From: Liolophura sinensis
Lineage: Eukaryota > Mollusca > Polyplacophora > Chitonida > Chitonidae
Assembly: GCF_032854445.1 (NCBI RefSeq)
Contig: NC_088295.1
Location: 51,201,385 to 51,252,748, forward strand
Reading direction: 5' to 3'
DNA: 51,364 bases
The translations under genes and the position numbers were made by a program. The number at the start of each line of letters is the position of its first letter. The stretch's first letter is position 1. Below, one piece after another: positions 13,701 to 21,193 of this stretch. Under the pieces are notes generated by a model. That model saw nothing but the letters and a program-made list of their open reading frames with translations, was not told the origin of the DNA and made no database searches.

Positions 13701-16700
13701 AAAAGGCTAAACACATGTATGGGCCAAAATGATCATCATTGCCACATTTTCTTTCCGTAGGAAGTGGTTTGGTGTGAATGCATTTTCTGTGAAGAGACTT
13801 ACCAGAGTTGAGCGTTACCCATTCTGATACCGAAGAACTAAAAGCTCCGAGAAACATAGATTCTACTTGCACTTGATATGTCTTTGACGGGACAACAATA
13901 ATATCTTGTGGAAAATACACATTTAAAAGTCTGCTACGACCCATGTGGCCGACAACTGTAGTGTTACTGGCTGGAACAACAACACCGTCGCTTCGAACGG
14001 TCACTTTTAATTCGTCTTTCTCTGTGAGTGGTTCTAAGGCGGTAACGTTGATTCCCATGGAACGCTGGGTCACCCCGAAGATTTGAACGTCGGCAAGGGC
14101 CATGGGAGCTGAAGAGAAAGGACAGGTTGTTATATCGTTATATGATTGCTGCATAACGCTATACTCAAGAATTTTTCACTTTATAGCGGCTTGAACCAAA
14201 CACCTTTGGCAAGTCACTGACGAACTTTCCCTACAAAGGGACTAACTAATTTGCTTGTTAGAAGACAAATTGTCTCTCGAGCGACATCACCAATGCCTCT
14301 CCAGCAGCGAGAGCAAGGGAATACCTGTTTTTAAAATAGTGAACATATTATACACTTTATCGAGGGGTTCGTATAAAATCTTATGAATTTATCCTTCTGG
14401 AATAGTTAATATGTGAAATATTAGATAATATGCTTGATCTAGAAAGATCTAGCTTAAGTTTAAGACTGCAAATACTCCATAAAGACAAATAGAGTAAATC
14501 TACAAAGATCTAAAACACAAGTACGACTTACTGATTTGTCATCGAACTACATCATAGTGTATATTTGAGTGGTGTGTACATCTAGAATAATTTAGCTCCA
14601 AAGAAACACAAGGTGATGCTGTGCCTACACAACATGATGATTTATGTACGTACAACGAATTTGCTATAAATTCAGTCAACAGAGAGTTGTTTATCTACGG
14701 CAGAATGCAATGTGGCCCAAACTGCCAACAAGTTACATTACAAAACGCTACATTATCCCAGTGAGTAAATGACAGGAAATAATTATTTCGATACCATGAA
14801 GATTGTACATGCTCCACCTTTACAAAAAAACATTCTAAGATTATTTACTGTTGTTCTTTAACGTCATAATCAATGGCAAATTATACTGGCGAATTTTTAA
14901 CAGGTGAGAACATTGCTGATCGAACAATTTTGACAAGTGAGAGCATTGCTGATCGCTCATTGCTACATATATCCCCAAATAATGGAAGCAATGGATTTTC
15001 AAATTTCTGCTTTCGAGAGCCATATTGAACCTCACTTTTCGTGTGATCTAGCAGTTCTCATTTAAAGAGGTAGATGAACAAATAATTGTTCATTTTAAGC
15101 CTGTCTTACCGAACGTGAAACTTTTGAACTCTGAGAGCCTCAGTGGTGGCGGTAGTAAGGCCGTCACCTCCACGTTATATTCTTCCCCAATTGCCATTGG
15201 AGAGAGGATGACACTGTAGCGGTCCTTCTTATTGGGGACCACGGGAACGGCGATCTCTCCGCCCTGGCCGTTTGTAACACCTTCCCACTCCACGGAAAAT
15301 GACTGCACGGTTGCTGGGGGCATCTCCCAGGAGATTAGTACCGAGTCATTTGGGGATAAGTTATTTCGAGCGATTTTTAACCTCAGCGGCGGTACTAAAA
15401 GCAACCGGAAAAAAAGATGATGCCATGCAGAATATAATATTGAGACATAAGTGACAAACTTGAAGTAGGTCTAATGGACCAGTTTTGGTTATCGGTTACA
15501 TGCTACTTTCACGCAAGAATACATACACTGCCTGCGTGATTAGATACATATACACAATCAAGACGCCCCAAAACAGACGCTACGCCACACGAAAAGCAAA
15601 AATATAACGATTATATTTGTAACATATAGACATATGCATAAATATAAAATTGTCCATAATATTAACTGTTATTGCTCAAGCAACTTCGTCAATGCTGTAT
15701 TTGGACTCACACCATTGAAGTCACAGGACGTTCACATCATGCCATGCATCCTGGTTATCGTACAACTTCAGCTTTATATAAGAATATGCACATTCAACAT
15801 ACATGTATATACTTGGTACAAACGTTGTATGCACAGCCTCATGCTTCAGTAAAAAATGTAGCATTCTGTTTAAAAAGAATTGCTTAATGTGGAAGATGGT
15901 TGGCTGATCCCGTATATGTCTCACCATATTATAGTCTACGGCTGACCAGATTCCCTGTGTCTCACCAAATCATACATTGCAGCCGACCCTCTATTCTACC
16001 AAACTGTACATTACAGCCTGTGTACAAAACTAGCGCTTCTGGACTGATTGGGCAAAGACACAGTTATACCTTATTAGAATGATCCTCCCTCATGATCTAC
16101 TATATGTATTTTTCCTGCCTTCAGTCAGTCCTAACATATCCATATGTCATTCCAAGTTACAAACGCTCTATAGCACAACAATATGATTTTTTTCTAATAG
16201 ATTTTGGAAGTTCCATTTTCATACATACCTTGTGTAGGTAACTGACCAGTTACAAATGTGACCTGAAAGCAGAAATGGAAAGAAATATGTTTGGTAGCTG
16301 AATTCGAATGTACATAAACAAGACAAGATATAGATAGGATGTATACAAAACTTCCGTAGGAACAATAAAAGTCAAAAAACCGGGTACTATTCCAGGGTAA
16401 CCTATTCTGTGAATTTTTTTGTATAAGACAAGCAGTCTTGTGGTTGTAACGGTGTACATGGGTGGTGTCTATAAGACAAGCAGTATTGTGGTTGCAATGA
16501 TGTACATGGATGGTGTCTATAAGACAAACAATCTTGTGGTTGCAATGATGTACATGGATGGTGTCTATAAGACAAGCAGTCTTGAGGTTGCAGCGGTGCA
16601 CATGGGTGGTGTCTGTAAGACAAGCACTCTTGTGGTTGCAACGGTGTACATGGATGGTGTCTATAAAACAAGCAGTATTGTGGTTGCAACGGTGTACATG

Positions 16701-17154
16701 GGTGGTGTCTATAAGACAAGCAGTCTTGAGGTTGCAATGATGTACATGGATGGTGTCTATAAGACAAGCAGTCTTGTGGTTGCAATGGTGTACATGGATG
16801 GTGTCTATAAGACAAGCAGTCTTGTGGTTGCAATGGTGTACATGGATGGTGTCTATAAGACAAGCAGTATTGTGGTTGCAATGATGTATATGGATGGTGT
16901 GTATCAGACAAGCCGTCTTGTGGTTGCAATGATGTACATGATTCTCAGAGAGAAAAACAATCTTGTGGTTTCAATGGTGTACATGAATTTTAGTAGGACA
17001 AGCAGATTTGAAATCATTAATTGGATGAAATCATTAATTGGAATGGTGGTTTCCACAGGTACTTGTAAGAAAACTACACGAGTGTCAGTGAACTTACCAG
17101 ACACAAAAGGCCCAGAACGAGAGTCCCTGCCATTCTGACACCCTGTGTGCCCAT
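1..17154 (-). CDS. Large FN3-repeat receptor gene, 5' part (17 coding exons seen, truncated at left edge)
   Basis: Seen: a signal-peptide exon, a 34-nt exon and fifteen domain exons, each bounded by a minus-strand AG acceptor and GT donor. Domain exons are multiples of three except 8784-9073 and all have phase-1 ends, so they can be duplicated or skipped without loss of frame. About 1,500 residues are visible. Domains fall into type A (W in strand B, ending like SFTFG), type B (start DP, with YRVQWFSSDS-like and LTPGQSYVFRV-like motifs) and type C (no W, R-[LI]-R-x-[YF]-F and PLxxDRQYTV-like motifs). Order 5' to 3': A C C (BAC)x4. Many N-glycosylation sequons fit an extracellular role. Known: vertebrate R3 receptor tyrosine phosphatases such as PTPRB encode FN3 domains in single phase-1 exons. 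Inference: an adhesion or signalling receptor ectodomain; membrane and cytoplasmic parts would lie beyond position 1. An uncharacterised FN3 receptor is equally possible. Confidence 0.85.
643..930 (-). CDS. FN3 domain exon 16, type A
   Basis: 288 nt, phase 1 to phase 1, acceptor attgcag and donor gtaaga. Type A: APSKPQGLYVDRN start, SPEDAFFLQW strand B with the canonical FN3 tryptophan, then YEITVVGNDG, an LTVGNTYLFAVQAFSDG strand F region, and the ending SFRYG whose last glycine codon is split by the intron. Sequon NLT. The start follows from the phase-1 junction (G plus CC gives Ala), as in most type A exons here. Confidence 0.92.
1466..1756 (-). CDS. FN3 domain exon 15, type B
   Basis: 291 nt, phase 1-1, acceptor ttcacag, donor gtatgt. 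Type B: DPLMPSLMGIQ start, YRVQWFSSDSTESGNLTEY core, LTPGQSYVFRVQA strand F, ending ITFG. Three sequons (NVT, NLT, NQT). The WFSSDSTESGN block recurs as WFATDSSERGN at 5424-5729 and WFSLDSADTGS at 9493-9777, which marks these as paralogous exons. Confidence 0.92.
2495..2800 (-). CDS. FN3-like domain exon 14, type C
   Basis: 306 nt, phase 1-1, acceptor gttacag, donor gtaaat. It starts AGAAPTEVRLNKI, continues with a long strand B-C region lacking tryptophan, then VEVELVDNDGRVY, EGTGQTRLLKVNF, PLPPNQTYTVSVRS and ends TLLG. Sequons NQT and NWT. Type C keeps the strand F tyrosine (YTVSV) of FN3 folds but has lost the strand B tryptophan, so automated domain search may miss it. Confidence 0.88.
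3104..3605. mobile_element. Foldback MITE-like element, copy 1
   Basis: The two halves are imperfect inverted repeats of roughly 200 bp. The left arm begins with GGCCTCTAAAAATCGAAG near 3114, and CTAAGGTAGGCTTTATGGACC near 3240 pairs with the complement of sequence around 3450-3485. A second copy lies at about 21194-21801 and a solo arm at 42307-42416. All outer ends coincide with a TTAA. TTAA targets are typical of piggyBac-type elements, but no transposase is present and the superfamily is inference. Confidence 0.75.
4205..4325 (-). repeat. Old, diverged SINE copy (family 1)
   Basis: On the minus strand it aligns with the tRNA-like head of the family-1 SINE at 27119-27384: GGCC near 4320, a CTAGTGTAGCACATTGACCCA stretch, and GTGAGTTCAAGCCCAGC as a degenerate B box. 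No clear target duplication remains, so it is one of the oldest copies in the window. Confidence 0.65.
4551..4847 (-). CDS. FN3 domain exon 13, type A
   Basis: 297 nt, phase 1-1, acceptor taccag, donor gtaatt. Type A with PLPPKDLSVTRD start, SPEQRLVLEW strand B, YYAVQMLGVDG, LTYEVAITSVVDG and ending LTFTQG. The split junction codon with exon 12 is A plus GG (Arg) instead of the usual Gly, Ala or Asp, because exon 12 ends in A. Confidence 0.92.
5424..5729 (-). CDS. FN3 domain exon 12, type B
   Basis: 306 nt, phase 1-1, acceptor ttacag, donor gtgagc. Type B: DPLSPSVIGMVSDG start, YKVEWFATDSSERGNVTQT core, MTPGQMYVIRVTAIGSD. Sequons NIT and NVT. The C-terminal end (ATYLSLS) lacks the usual TLG and the exon ends in A, not G. 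This is a slightly diverged boundary but still phase 1. Confidence 0.9.
5901..6491. mobile_element. 591-bp terminal-inverted-repeat element (MITE)
   Basis: The left end GTGGGCATAAAAAAATGGGC at 5901 continues to about 5934. It is matched in inverse by the right end finishing CCCATTTTTATGCCCAC at 6491, about 32 bp with a two-base indel and one mismatch. The interior has no long reading frame with recognisable transposase. It lies wholly in the intron between exons 11 and 12. The flanks (atctcag and gatatat) do not give an obvious target duplication. Confidence 0.8.
6650..6958 (-). CDS. FN3-like domain exon 11, type C
   Basis: 309 nt, phase 1-1, acceptor tcctag, donor gtgagt. Type C: PFAPSSVSVTGIAQYSIDL start, VNVLVSDEDGVAYPPQN, RMIRLIYDQAQPLALDRQYT, ending ATIG. 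Sequons NVT and NNT. The GIxQYSIDL motif is shared with the N-terminal type C exons (GVTQYAMEL at 12960-13268, GVTQRSMGI at 13803-14108), so it looks like an ancestral feature of type C. Confidence 0.9.
7346..7451. repeat. Two-copy tandem duplication, period 64 bp
   Basis: CTAATTCTGCTTAAGCCACG near 7354 recurs as CTAATTCTGCTTAATCCATG near 7418, with flanking T-runs and GGGGCA after each copy. It is intronic, with no function visible. Confidence 0.75.
7629..7858 (-). mobile_element. SINE family 1 copy with 12-bp target duplication
   Basis: The minus strand reads as the family-1 SINE. It lacks only the first ~15 bases of the tRNA-like head and ends with an AATAAATAAAT-type tail at 7629. Perfect target duplications ATCCATCTTTAG lie at 7617-7628 and 7859-7870. 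It sits in the intron between exons 10 and 11. Target duplications of this length indicate LINE-driven target-primed insertion. Confidence 0.92.
7871..8783. other. Remainder of intron between exons 10 and 11
   Basis: No exon-like segment with FN3 motifs, no phase-1 splice pair and no recognisable repeat was found in this ~0.9-kb stretch. Confidence 0.6.
8784..9073 (-). CDS. FN3 domain exon 10, type A, with a one-base frame break
   Basis: The donor (gtaagt) follows 8784 and the main acceptor (cctctag) precedes 9073. From 9073 the phase-1 frame reads a proper type A start (APARPRQVGIF, SPSDSLTLSWLS) and then hits a TGA near 8978. The rest of the domain (PLTYFNVTLAGSDG, VTPGATYVGSVFSVAG, FVNG) lies in another frame. 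The 290-nt length is one base short of a multiple of three. The shift maps to about 8989-9000, next to a CCC run. A second acceptor (cgtcag) gives an exon 8784-9053 of 270 nt that is in frame throughout but replaces the N-terminal strands with an unrelated RDLPKPFLPV-type peptide. A sequencing error, a real allele or splice compensation are all possible. Confidence 0.8.
9493..9777 (-). CDS. FN3 domain exon 9, type B
   Basis: 285 nt, phase 1-1, acceptor ccttcag, donor gtaagt. Type B: DPFTPTLIDAQ start, KVFLLWLPGEK (a strand B tryptophan, unusual for type B here), YLIEWFSLDSADTGSLEY, LTSSHRYKFSIRALG. Sequons NVT, NLT, NST. It ends in C rather than G, so the junction codon with exon 10 is CCG (Pro) with the main acceptor or CGT (Arg) with the alternative one. 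Confidence 0.92.
10065..10364 (-). CDS. FN3-like domain exon 8, type C
   Basis: 300 nt, phase 1-1, acceptor cctccag, donor gtagat. Type C: APSAPTSVTLGAMTPLQAEL start, LVFVLQDELGTFYPQQNGT, RHRRVRMFFSPPLVADRQY, ending AYTLG. Sequons NIS and NGT (twice). The R-x-R-x-x-F-F block and PLVADRQY match exon 11 closely. Confidence 0.92.
10655..10701. repeat. (GT)n microsatellite
   Basis: An uninterrupted run of about 20 GT dinucleotides follows ATATAT in the intron just downstream of exon 7. It is likely length-polymorphic. Confidence 0.95.
10784..11059 (-). CDS. FN3 domain exon 7, type A
   Basis: 276 nt, phase 1-1, acceptor tgttgtag, donor gtaaat. Type A: APSSPVFLGVDRNEFDPKRS start, VILKWKAGQGKTDSF, LSMEGGEK, NYFGNISAFAGG, ending FGFTFG. 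One sequon (NIS). It is the shortest complete domain exon; strands D-E are compressed but the tryptophan and final TFG are kept. Confidence 0.92.
11477..11755 (-). CDS. FN3 domain exon 6, type B (first B domain)
   Basis: 279 nt, phase 1-1, acceptor cttgcag, donor gtaagc. Type B: HPEVTAIQEVV start (the His codon is split, C from exon 5 plus AT), YRLYWRTQDGLYAGN core, LAPGQTYDVSIEALGVDG, ending ITLG. Sequons NIT, NAT, NLS. It opens the regular B-A-C series. Confidence 0.92.
11756..12959. other. Intron between exons 5 and 6 (1.2 kb)
   Basis: It contains a short inverted-repeat element (12281-12400, listed separately). Nothing else coding or structured was recognised. Confidence 0.6.
12281..12400. 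mobile_element. Short palindromic element (~120 bp)
   Basis: AAGTAATACATAGAGGATAT followed by TGCACAGTGA at 12281-12310 pairs with the complement of TCACTGTGCAATATTTTATT at 12373-12400. The arms are about 28 bp with a few mismatches around a 60-base centre. It is probably a deletion derivative of a DNA transposon; the family is unknown. Confidence 0.6.
12960..13268 (-). CDS. FN3-like domain exon 5, type C
   Basis: 309 nt, phase 1-1, acceptor tttccag, donor gtgagt. Type C: VPAATVSATVTGVTQYAMEL start, VVDVFDMNGKLYGIKNG, NNTIRIYFDEPLASGLNY, ending DVVYL. Sequon NFS. It follows another type C exon directly, so the N-terminal region breaks the later three-domain period. The exon ends in C, giving a His junction codon. 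Confidence 0.9.
13269..13802. other. Intron between exons 4 and 5
   Basis: 534 bases, AT-rich, with no repeat or reading frame that I can support. Confidence 0.6.
13803..14108 (-). CDS. FN3-like domain exon 4, type C
   Basis: 306 nt, phase 1-1, acceptor tcttcag, donor gtaagt. Type C: APMALADVQIFGVTQRSMGI start, ELKVTVRSDGVVVPASN, GRSRLLNVYFPQD, KTYQVQVESMFLG, ending TLNSG. Sequons NVT and NTT. Confidence 0.92.
14109..15109. other. Intron between exons 3 and 4 (1 kb)
   Basis: It contains a small imperfect direct repeat (GTGAGAACATTGCTGATCG near 14904 and GTGAGAGCATTGCTGATCG near 14937). No other structure was recognised. Confidence 0.6.
15110..15394 (-). CDS. FN3 domain exon 3, type A (first domain of the ectodomain)
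   Basis: 285 nt, phase 1-1, acceptor gcttttag, donor gtaaga. Type A: VPPLRLKIARNNLSPNDSV start, LISWEMPPATVQSF, VEWEGVTNGQGG, MAIGEEYNVEVTALLP, ending SEFKSFTFG. The ending is nearly the same as EFKSFRYG of exon 16. Sequon NDS. It is the most N-terminal domain and directly follows the signal-peptide region. Confidence 0.92.
15395..16228. other. Intron between exons 2 and 3
   Basis: About 830 bases with weak internal repetition around 15905-16020 (GCTGACC / GCCGACC and CTCACCA motifs). No coding exon or mobile element was recognised. Confidence 0.55.
16229..16262 (-). CDS. 34-nt exon 2: end of signal peptide and mature N-terminus
   Basis: Acceptor gctttcag and donor gtatgt delimit 34 nt that begin in phase 0 and end in phase 1, reading VTFVTGQLPTQ plus the first base of the next codon. 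This matches the phase-0 end of exon 1 and the phase-1 start of exon 3. The hydrophobic stretch of exon 1 (LVLGLLCL) continues as VTFV, so the exon completes the signal peptide. Cleavage is probable around TG-Q or just after it. Confidence 0.82.
16419..17010. repeat. 48-bp minisatellite in intron 1, about 12 copies
   Basis: The unit is GTCTATAAGACAAGCAGTCT followed by TGTGGTTGCAATGGTGTACA and TGGATGGT. Ten well-kept units run from 16419 to about 16899, then two or more degenerate ones reach about 17010. The period is a multiple of three and the unit lacks stops, so it gives long repetitive reading frames on both strands (VYKTSSLVVAMVYMDG-like on plus, QPQDCLSYRHHPCTPL-like on minus). Both are artefacts of the repeat. 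It separates the signal-peptide exon from exon 2. Confidence 0.95.
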
Positions 17155-17170
17155 TGGATGTACCCCTTCC
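17098..17170 (-). CDS. Exon 1 with translation start and signal peptide
   Basis: Acceptor tttttcag before 17170 and donor gtaagt after 17098. Two in-frame ATGs lie at 17154 (MGTQGVRM) and 17133 (MAGTLVLGLLCL). The second has A at -3 and G at +4 and starts the hydrophobic core directly; the first has G at +4 only. Either gives a signal peptide with the core AGTLVLGLLCL. The 16 bases 17155-17170 are 5' untranslated, so at least one upstream non-coding exon exists. Confidence 0.82.
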
Positions 17171-17358
17171 TGAAAAACAAAGACAGACATCACTATTACT
17201 GCCTTCAGAAGACGGAAGACGGTGAATCTAATCGTCAAGTCGGACCTTCGTATATCACTCATAAATCGTGATGGAGCGTTCCAAGAAGAATATCGCAAGT
17301 CCCATTTTCAAAACAAATAGTAACTCCCGTTCAAAAATGAATATTTAAGAAATAATAC

Positions 17359-17627
17359 TTATTTATTTATTTTATTTGATTGGTGTTTTATGCAGTTCTC
17401 AAGAATATTTCACTTATACGACGGCGGCCAGCATTATAGTGGGAGGAAACCGGGCAGAGCCCATGGGAAACCACGACCATCCGCAAGATTCTGTCAGGCA
17501 TTCCCGCTTACGGAGGGAGAGGAAGCGAGCATGAGCTGGACTTGAAATCACAGCGACCGCATTGGTGAGAGGCTCCTAGGTCATTTCGCTACGCTAGCGG
17601 GCTAACCAACCGAGCCACGGAGGCCCC
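17359..17627 (-). mobile_element. SINE family 1, near-full-length copy
   Basis: On the minus strand it begins GGGGCCTCCGTGGCTCGGTT, contains a degraded B box and ends in an AATAAATAAAT tail. Perfect 12-bp target duplications AAGAAATAATAC lie at 17347-17358 and 17628-17639. It lies in the 5' flank or first intron of the receptor gene. Confidence 0.93.
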
Positions 17628-17639
17628 AAGAAATAATAC

Positions 17640-18881
17640 ATATAAGTCGTCATCATTTTTCAATTATACAGATTCAAAATTCAGACTAGTAGTTTATGAA
17701 TAATCTCCATGACAAACACAGGTATCTCACTCGCCCTTTGATGGTAAAACATGAATGCTTATACAGCCCCTAGATTTAGATTAAGGTGAATTGGACACAG
17801 TTATGACAAAGAAGGCCTAAATGATCATTGATCCTCTGTCCATATTTACCAAGAGGAGTGTTACACTTACTGTAAAATTTTAGAAACCTGGGGTTCGATA
17901 AAGTATCGTTGATACACTAGCTTCAGAATGAATAATTGTGATGTATAGATTGAACGCATTACATTTCACACAAGATCTAACTAATGCTACATGCAAGATG
18001 AGATTTGTATCCGCCAAATGCAAGACCACCTGGTATATTACTATCTAAATGCGGGTAATTAATAATTTTAAAATGAAGAATTTATCCCTTGGCCTATATA
18101 TAGCCTATAAACTGAGGAAACTTTGGTTATCCATGTACAGATACTGGTACATATAACATGCATCGTCAAGACTATCTGTTGTCCTTTAAATGCAACGAAG
18201 GTGGATGGATTTCTTTCACTGGCACAGCAATGTTGGAATTCTTTATTGTTAAAATGTCATCAAACTAGAACCTGAAAAATTAAAAGGGCCCAGTTTAATT
18301 TAAAAAGATCTCGTTTCATTAATGTCTGCATATAGTCGTTTTCATATGAAAACAAACAGGCCTGCCCTAAGAAACTAGCAAATTCAATGAACAATGAAAC
18401 ATCACATGAACAGTAAATTACCATTATAAACTGTAGAACTAAAGAAAACCTTGTTGCTTTTGACATAAATGTAAAAGTGATCCGTTTTTAGGAACATCCA
18501 CAAAATTAATGACAAAGTTCTGTCAATAGGATCTTTATGAGCAATCCTGTTATAGAGAGTAGAGAAATGCCAGATAAATACGTCTATATATGGTATGTAC
18601 TGTTGAGTGTTGAGATCTTCCGTGCGACATTTTGACTTAAGGATCTAGTTGACGCCTGAAATTTTGTCATGACTCAACGGTACTTATTACAAAATGATTT
18701 GACTTATTGTAAAGCTTTGGCCAATCGTGCCAACAAAAGTTTGATATTATACCTACTTGAATCCGCAATAAACCTAGCTTTGTATGGAGACTTCTACCTT
18801 TCAGGAATCCACTAAACCTGTGGTATATCAGTACGACGGAAGAGCATATTTATGTGTTGTTGTAGTCATTTATATTGAATT
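17640..18881. other. No gene recognised
   Basis: AT-rich non-coding DNA with only short stop-bounded frames and no repeat that I can define. Confidence 0.5.
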
Positions 18882-19098
18882 TGTAGTATTGAATATAGTA
18901 TAATATACTGTAGTATTGAATATAGTATAATATATTGTACTATTGAATACAGTATAATACACTGTAGTATTGAATATAGTATAATATATTGTAGCCTACT
19001 ACTGAATACAGTATAATACACTGTAGTATTGAATATAGTATAATATACTGTTGTATTTAATATAGTATAATATACTGTAGTATTGAGTATAGTACCAG
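18882..19098. repeat. 27-bp AT-rich minisatellite, 8 copies
   Basis: The unit is TGTAGTATTGAATATAGTAT plus AATATAC. Unit starts are at 18882, 18909, 18936, 18963, 18990, 19022, 19049 and 19076, so all steps are 27 bp except one of 32 bp where CCTAC is inserted. The period is divisible by three, which explains a repetitive reading frame on the minus strand. Confidence 0.93.
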
Positions 19099-21193
19099 TA
19101 CATTCACATCCAAACATCCATATTGGATGTATCTGGTTACAGCACTATGAACACGTGCTTCATTAAAATGCGTGGTAGGTTAATGAAGTCAAGGCCGCTG
19201 TCCAAATGCGTTAACTTTAGATAGAGTCGATTGTGTGAGGTTTTAACAGTAGTAAGAGGACGGGACAATCGAAAATACGATATATCTTGACACAATTGTA
19301 CAGAATGAGGTGGCACGTTAAAATAGAATTCATGATCAGGCTACTTCTGTAACTACCTGCTTTAGTAATTTCAAGGACAGTGCGTATAGTACTTTACGCA
19401 AAGCGTCTAAGCCATTGGTGGGGTGTGACTATCCTACTAAGTAGCTGACAGTTGTGATTACTAGTATATGAAACATGCATCTTTATATTGAACTTCCTGC
19501 CACCATGACTGAGAGGTCTACGGTTATGGTATATCTGAGTACGTGAGTTCTGTTCGAATTGTGTGACTGGCTGGATGTAACACTGATGTTGCTTAGGTTA
19601 TTATAATTAGGTATATGTATGTTATAAACCATATTTTAAACCACACAGTCATAATACAGTAGTTAAAACTGAATTATAGGAGTATGATACTCCAGTATAT
19701 GCCTGTATCCAAAAAACACCAATCCCCATAAATCCACGATATATGACAGTCGTTCACACATACACGCCAGGGATTAGCACATACTAAACTGGTTTGAGAT
19801 GACCAGGTTAGTAATAATCATGGTACTATTACTGTACATATAGGATCTAAATATACAAATAAAGGATAGGTGTTGTAGGCCTCATGCTAATCGAAAGAAG
19901 AATGACTCGTTTGCGGTGCACACATTTTGTTCGTTTAGGATATATATGTTTTATATAGAATACCTTAAAAACGTTATCTATTTCTGATACATGAATCCTT
20001 ATATAGAGTAACAAGCTGTTAACACAACAAAATACGAAGTTCAAGTCCTACCTTTGTTTCGGTTCAGAATGAAAATGTGTGAAACTTTTATATATAGACA
20101 TTATATTTTCAGTGAGGCCATTATAGTCAGCTGCATCATTCAAGTAGTTATTAATACAGTTATTGTAATGTTGGATGTGTTGATATCAGTGGATAATGTC
20201 AAGGTATGAAATCAATTAATAAATGAATAAATAAGTCGTGATCGGTGAATTAGTCCGTGGATTATTCCTGTATTAGTTATGGATTAATCATCGGTTCAAA
20301 CATGTCTAATTACTAATCGGTTAGTTGCGTAATGCAACAGACAAGGTTAATTGTAATGAACTGTGTGATAAGCACAGAATTAGCGAGAGAAAACGTGCCC
20401 ATTGTTACTGTCTATTGGCGCATATATCAGAATGTGTAATGCTGAGACACTATAATAAGGTATATCAGTGCAGCCGTCAGAAAATCTTGCCAGTATCAAT
20501 GTAGTAAGATGTAAAATGTACATAAATAAGAATGTAATTATATATCACGATTATATATAGGAAAAGGTTATAATCATGCATGCACTCTATCGTCATCATA
20601 TAACATTTGTGTTGTGTATGCATCAGTCCGGTGATTGTCAGAAATGAAATGAAAACAGCATTAATCTGAAAATTAGTCCTAAATAAAACCAAACTGACCT
20701 TTTTACAGCGAAGGCATGCAAGTCGTTGTAAAACACTAATCTGAATAAATCAATTAATAAATATAGATAGATTTTCTAAACGCACAATCACGAAGATGAA
20801 TTCCTTATTTGTTAGAAAGGAAGTCCATGCACGAAGAAGGACTTTCATGTATGTATAAATATATACATATATATAAGGGCGAACAAAAAACAGTTGTTGG
20901 TGATTGGGCCATGGCAAAATTCCAGTCCATCTAAACACGTGCATCAATAACCATACAGTTTTCATCTCTATATTGTTATGCCTCAGATAACATAATTACT
21001 TGGTATGAGGAAGAAAGACAGGACACAGTGCCCCATTTGTTCTCTTCAAACGGTTTGCGGAATGAAACCAGGTTCACCGACACCGACTGTACTGTACATT
21101 CTGCTAGGCTGGTCGCCTTTAGGGGAGAAACATAGACTGACGGATTACTTCGGCGACCTCTTCGTACATCAAATGACTAAAATTCGATTAACT
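19099..21193. other. No gene recognised
   Basis: AT-rich sequence with short TA-rich tracts (for example around 20860). No coding exon or mobile element could be supported. Confidence 0.5.

Noticed and set aside
16419-17138. 239-codon plus-strand reading frame with 16-residue repeats
   Set aside because: It is a by-product of the 48-bp minisatellite; the opposite strand is equally open (16402-16929), and it lies in an intron opposite the receptor's signal-peptide exon.
1-17154. Naming the receptor gene PTPRB or PTPRJ
   Set aside because: Only the FN3 ectodomain is in the window; without membrane and phosphatase domains the name would be a guess.
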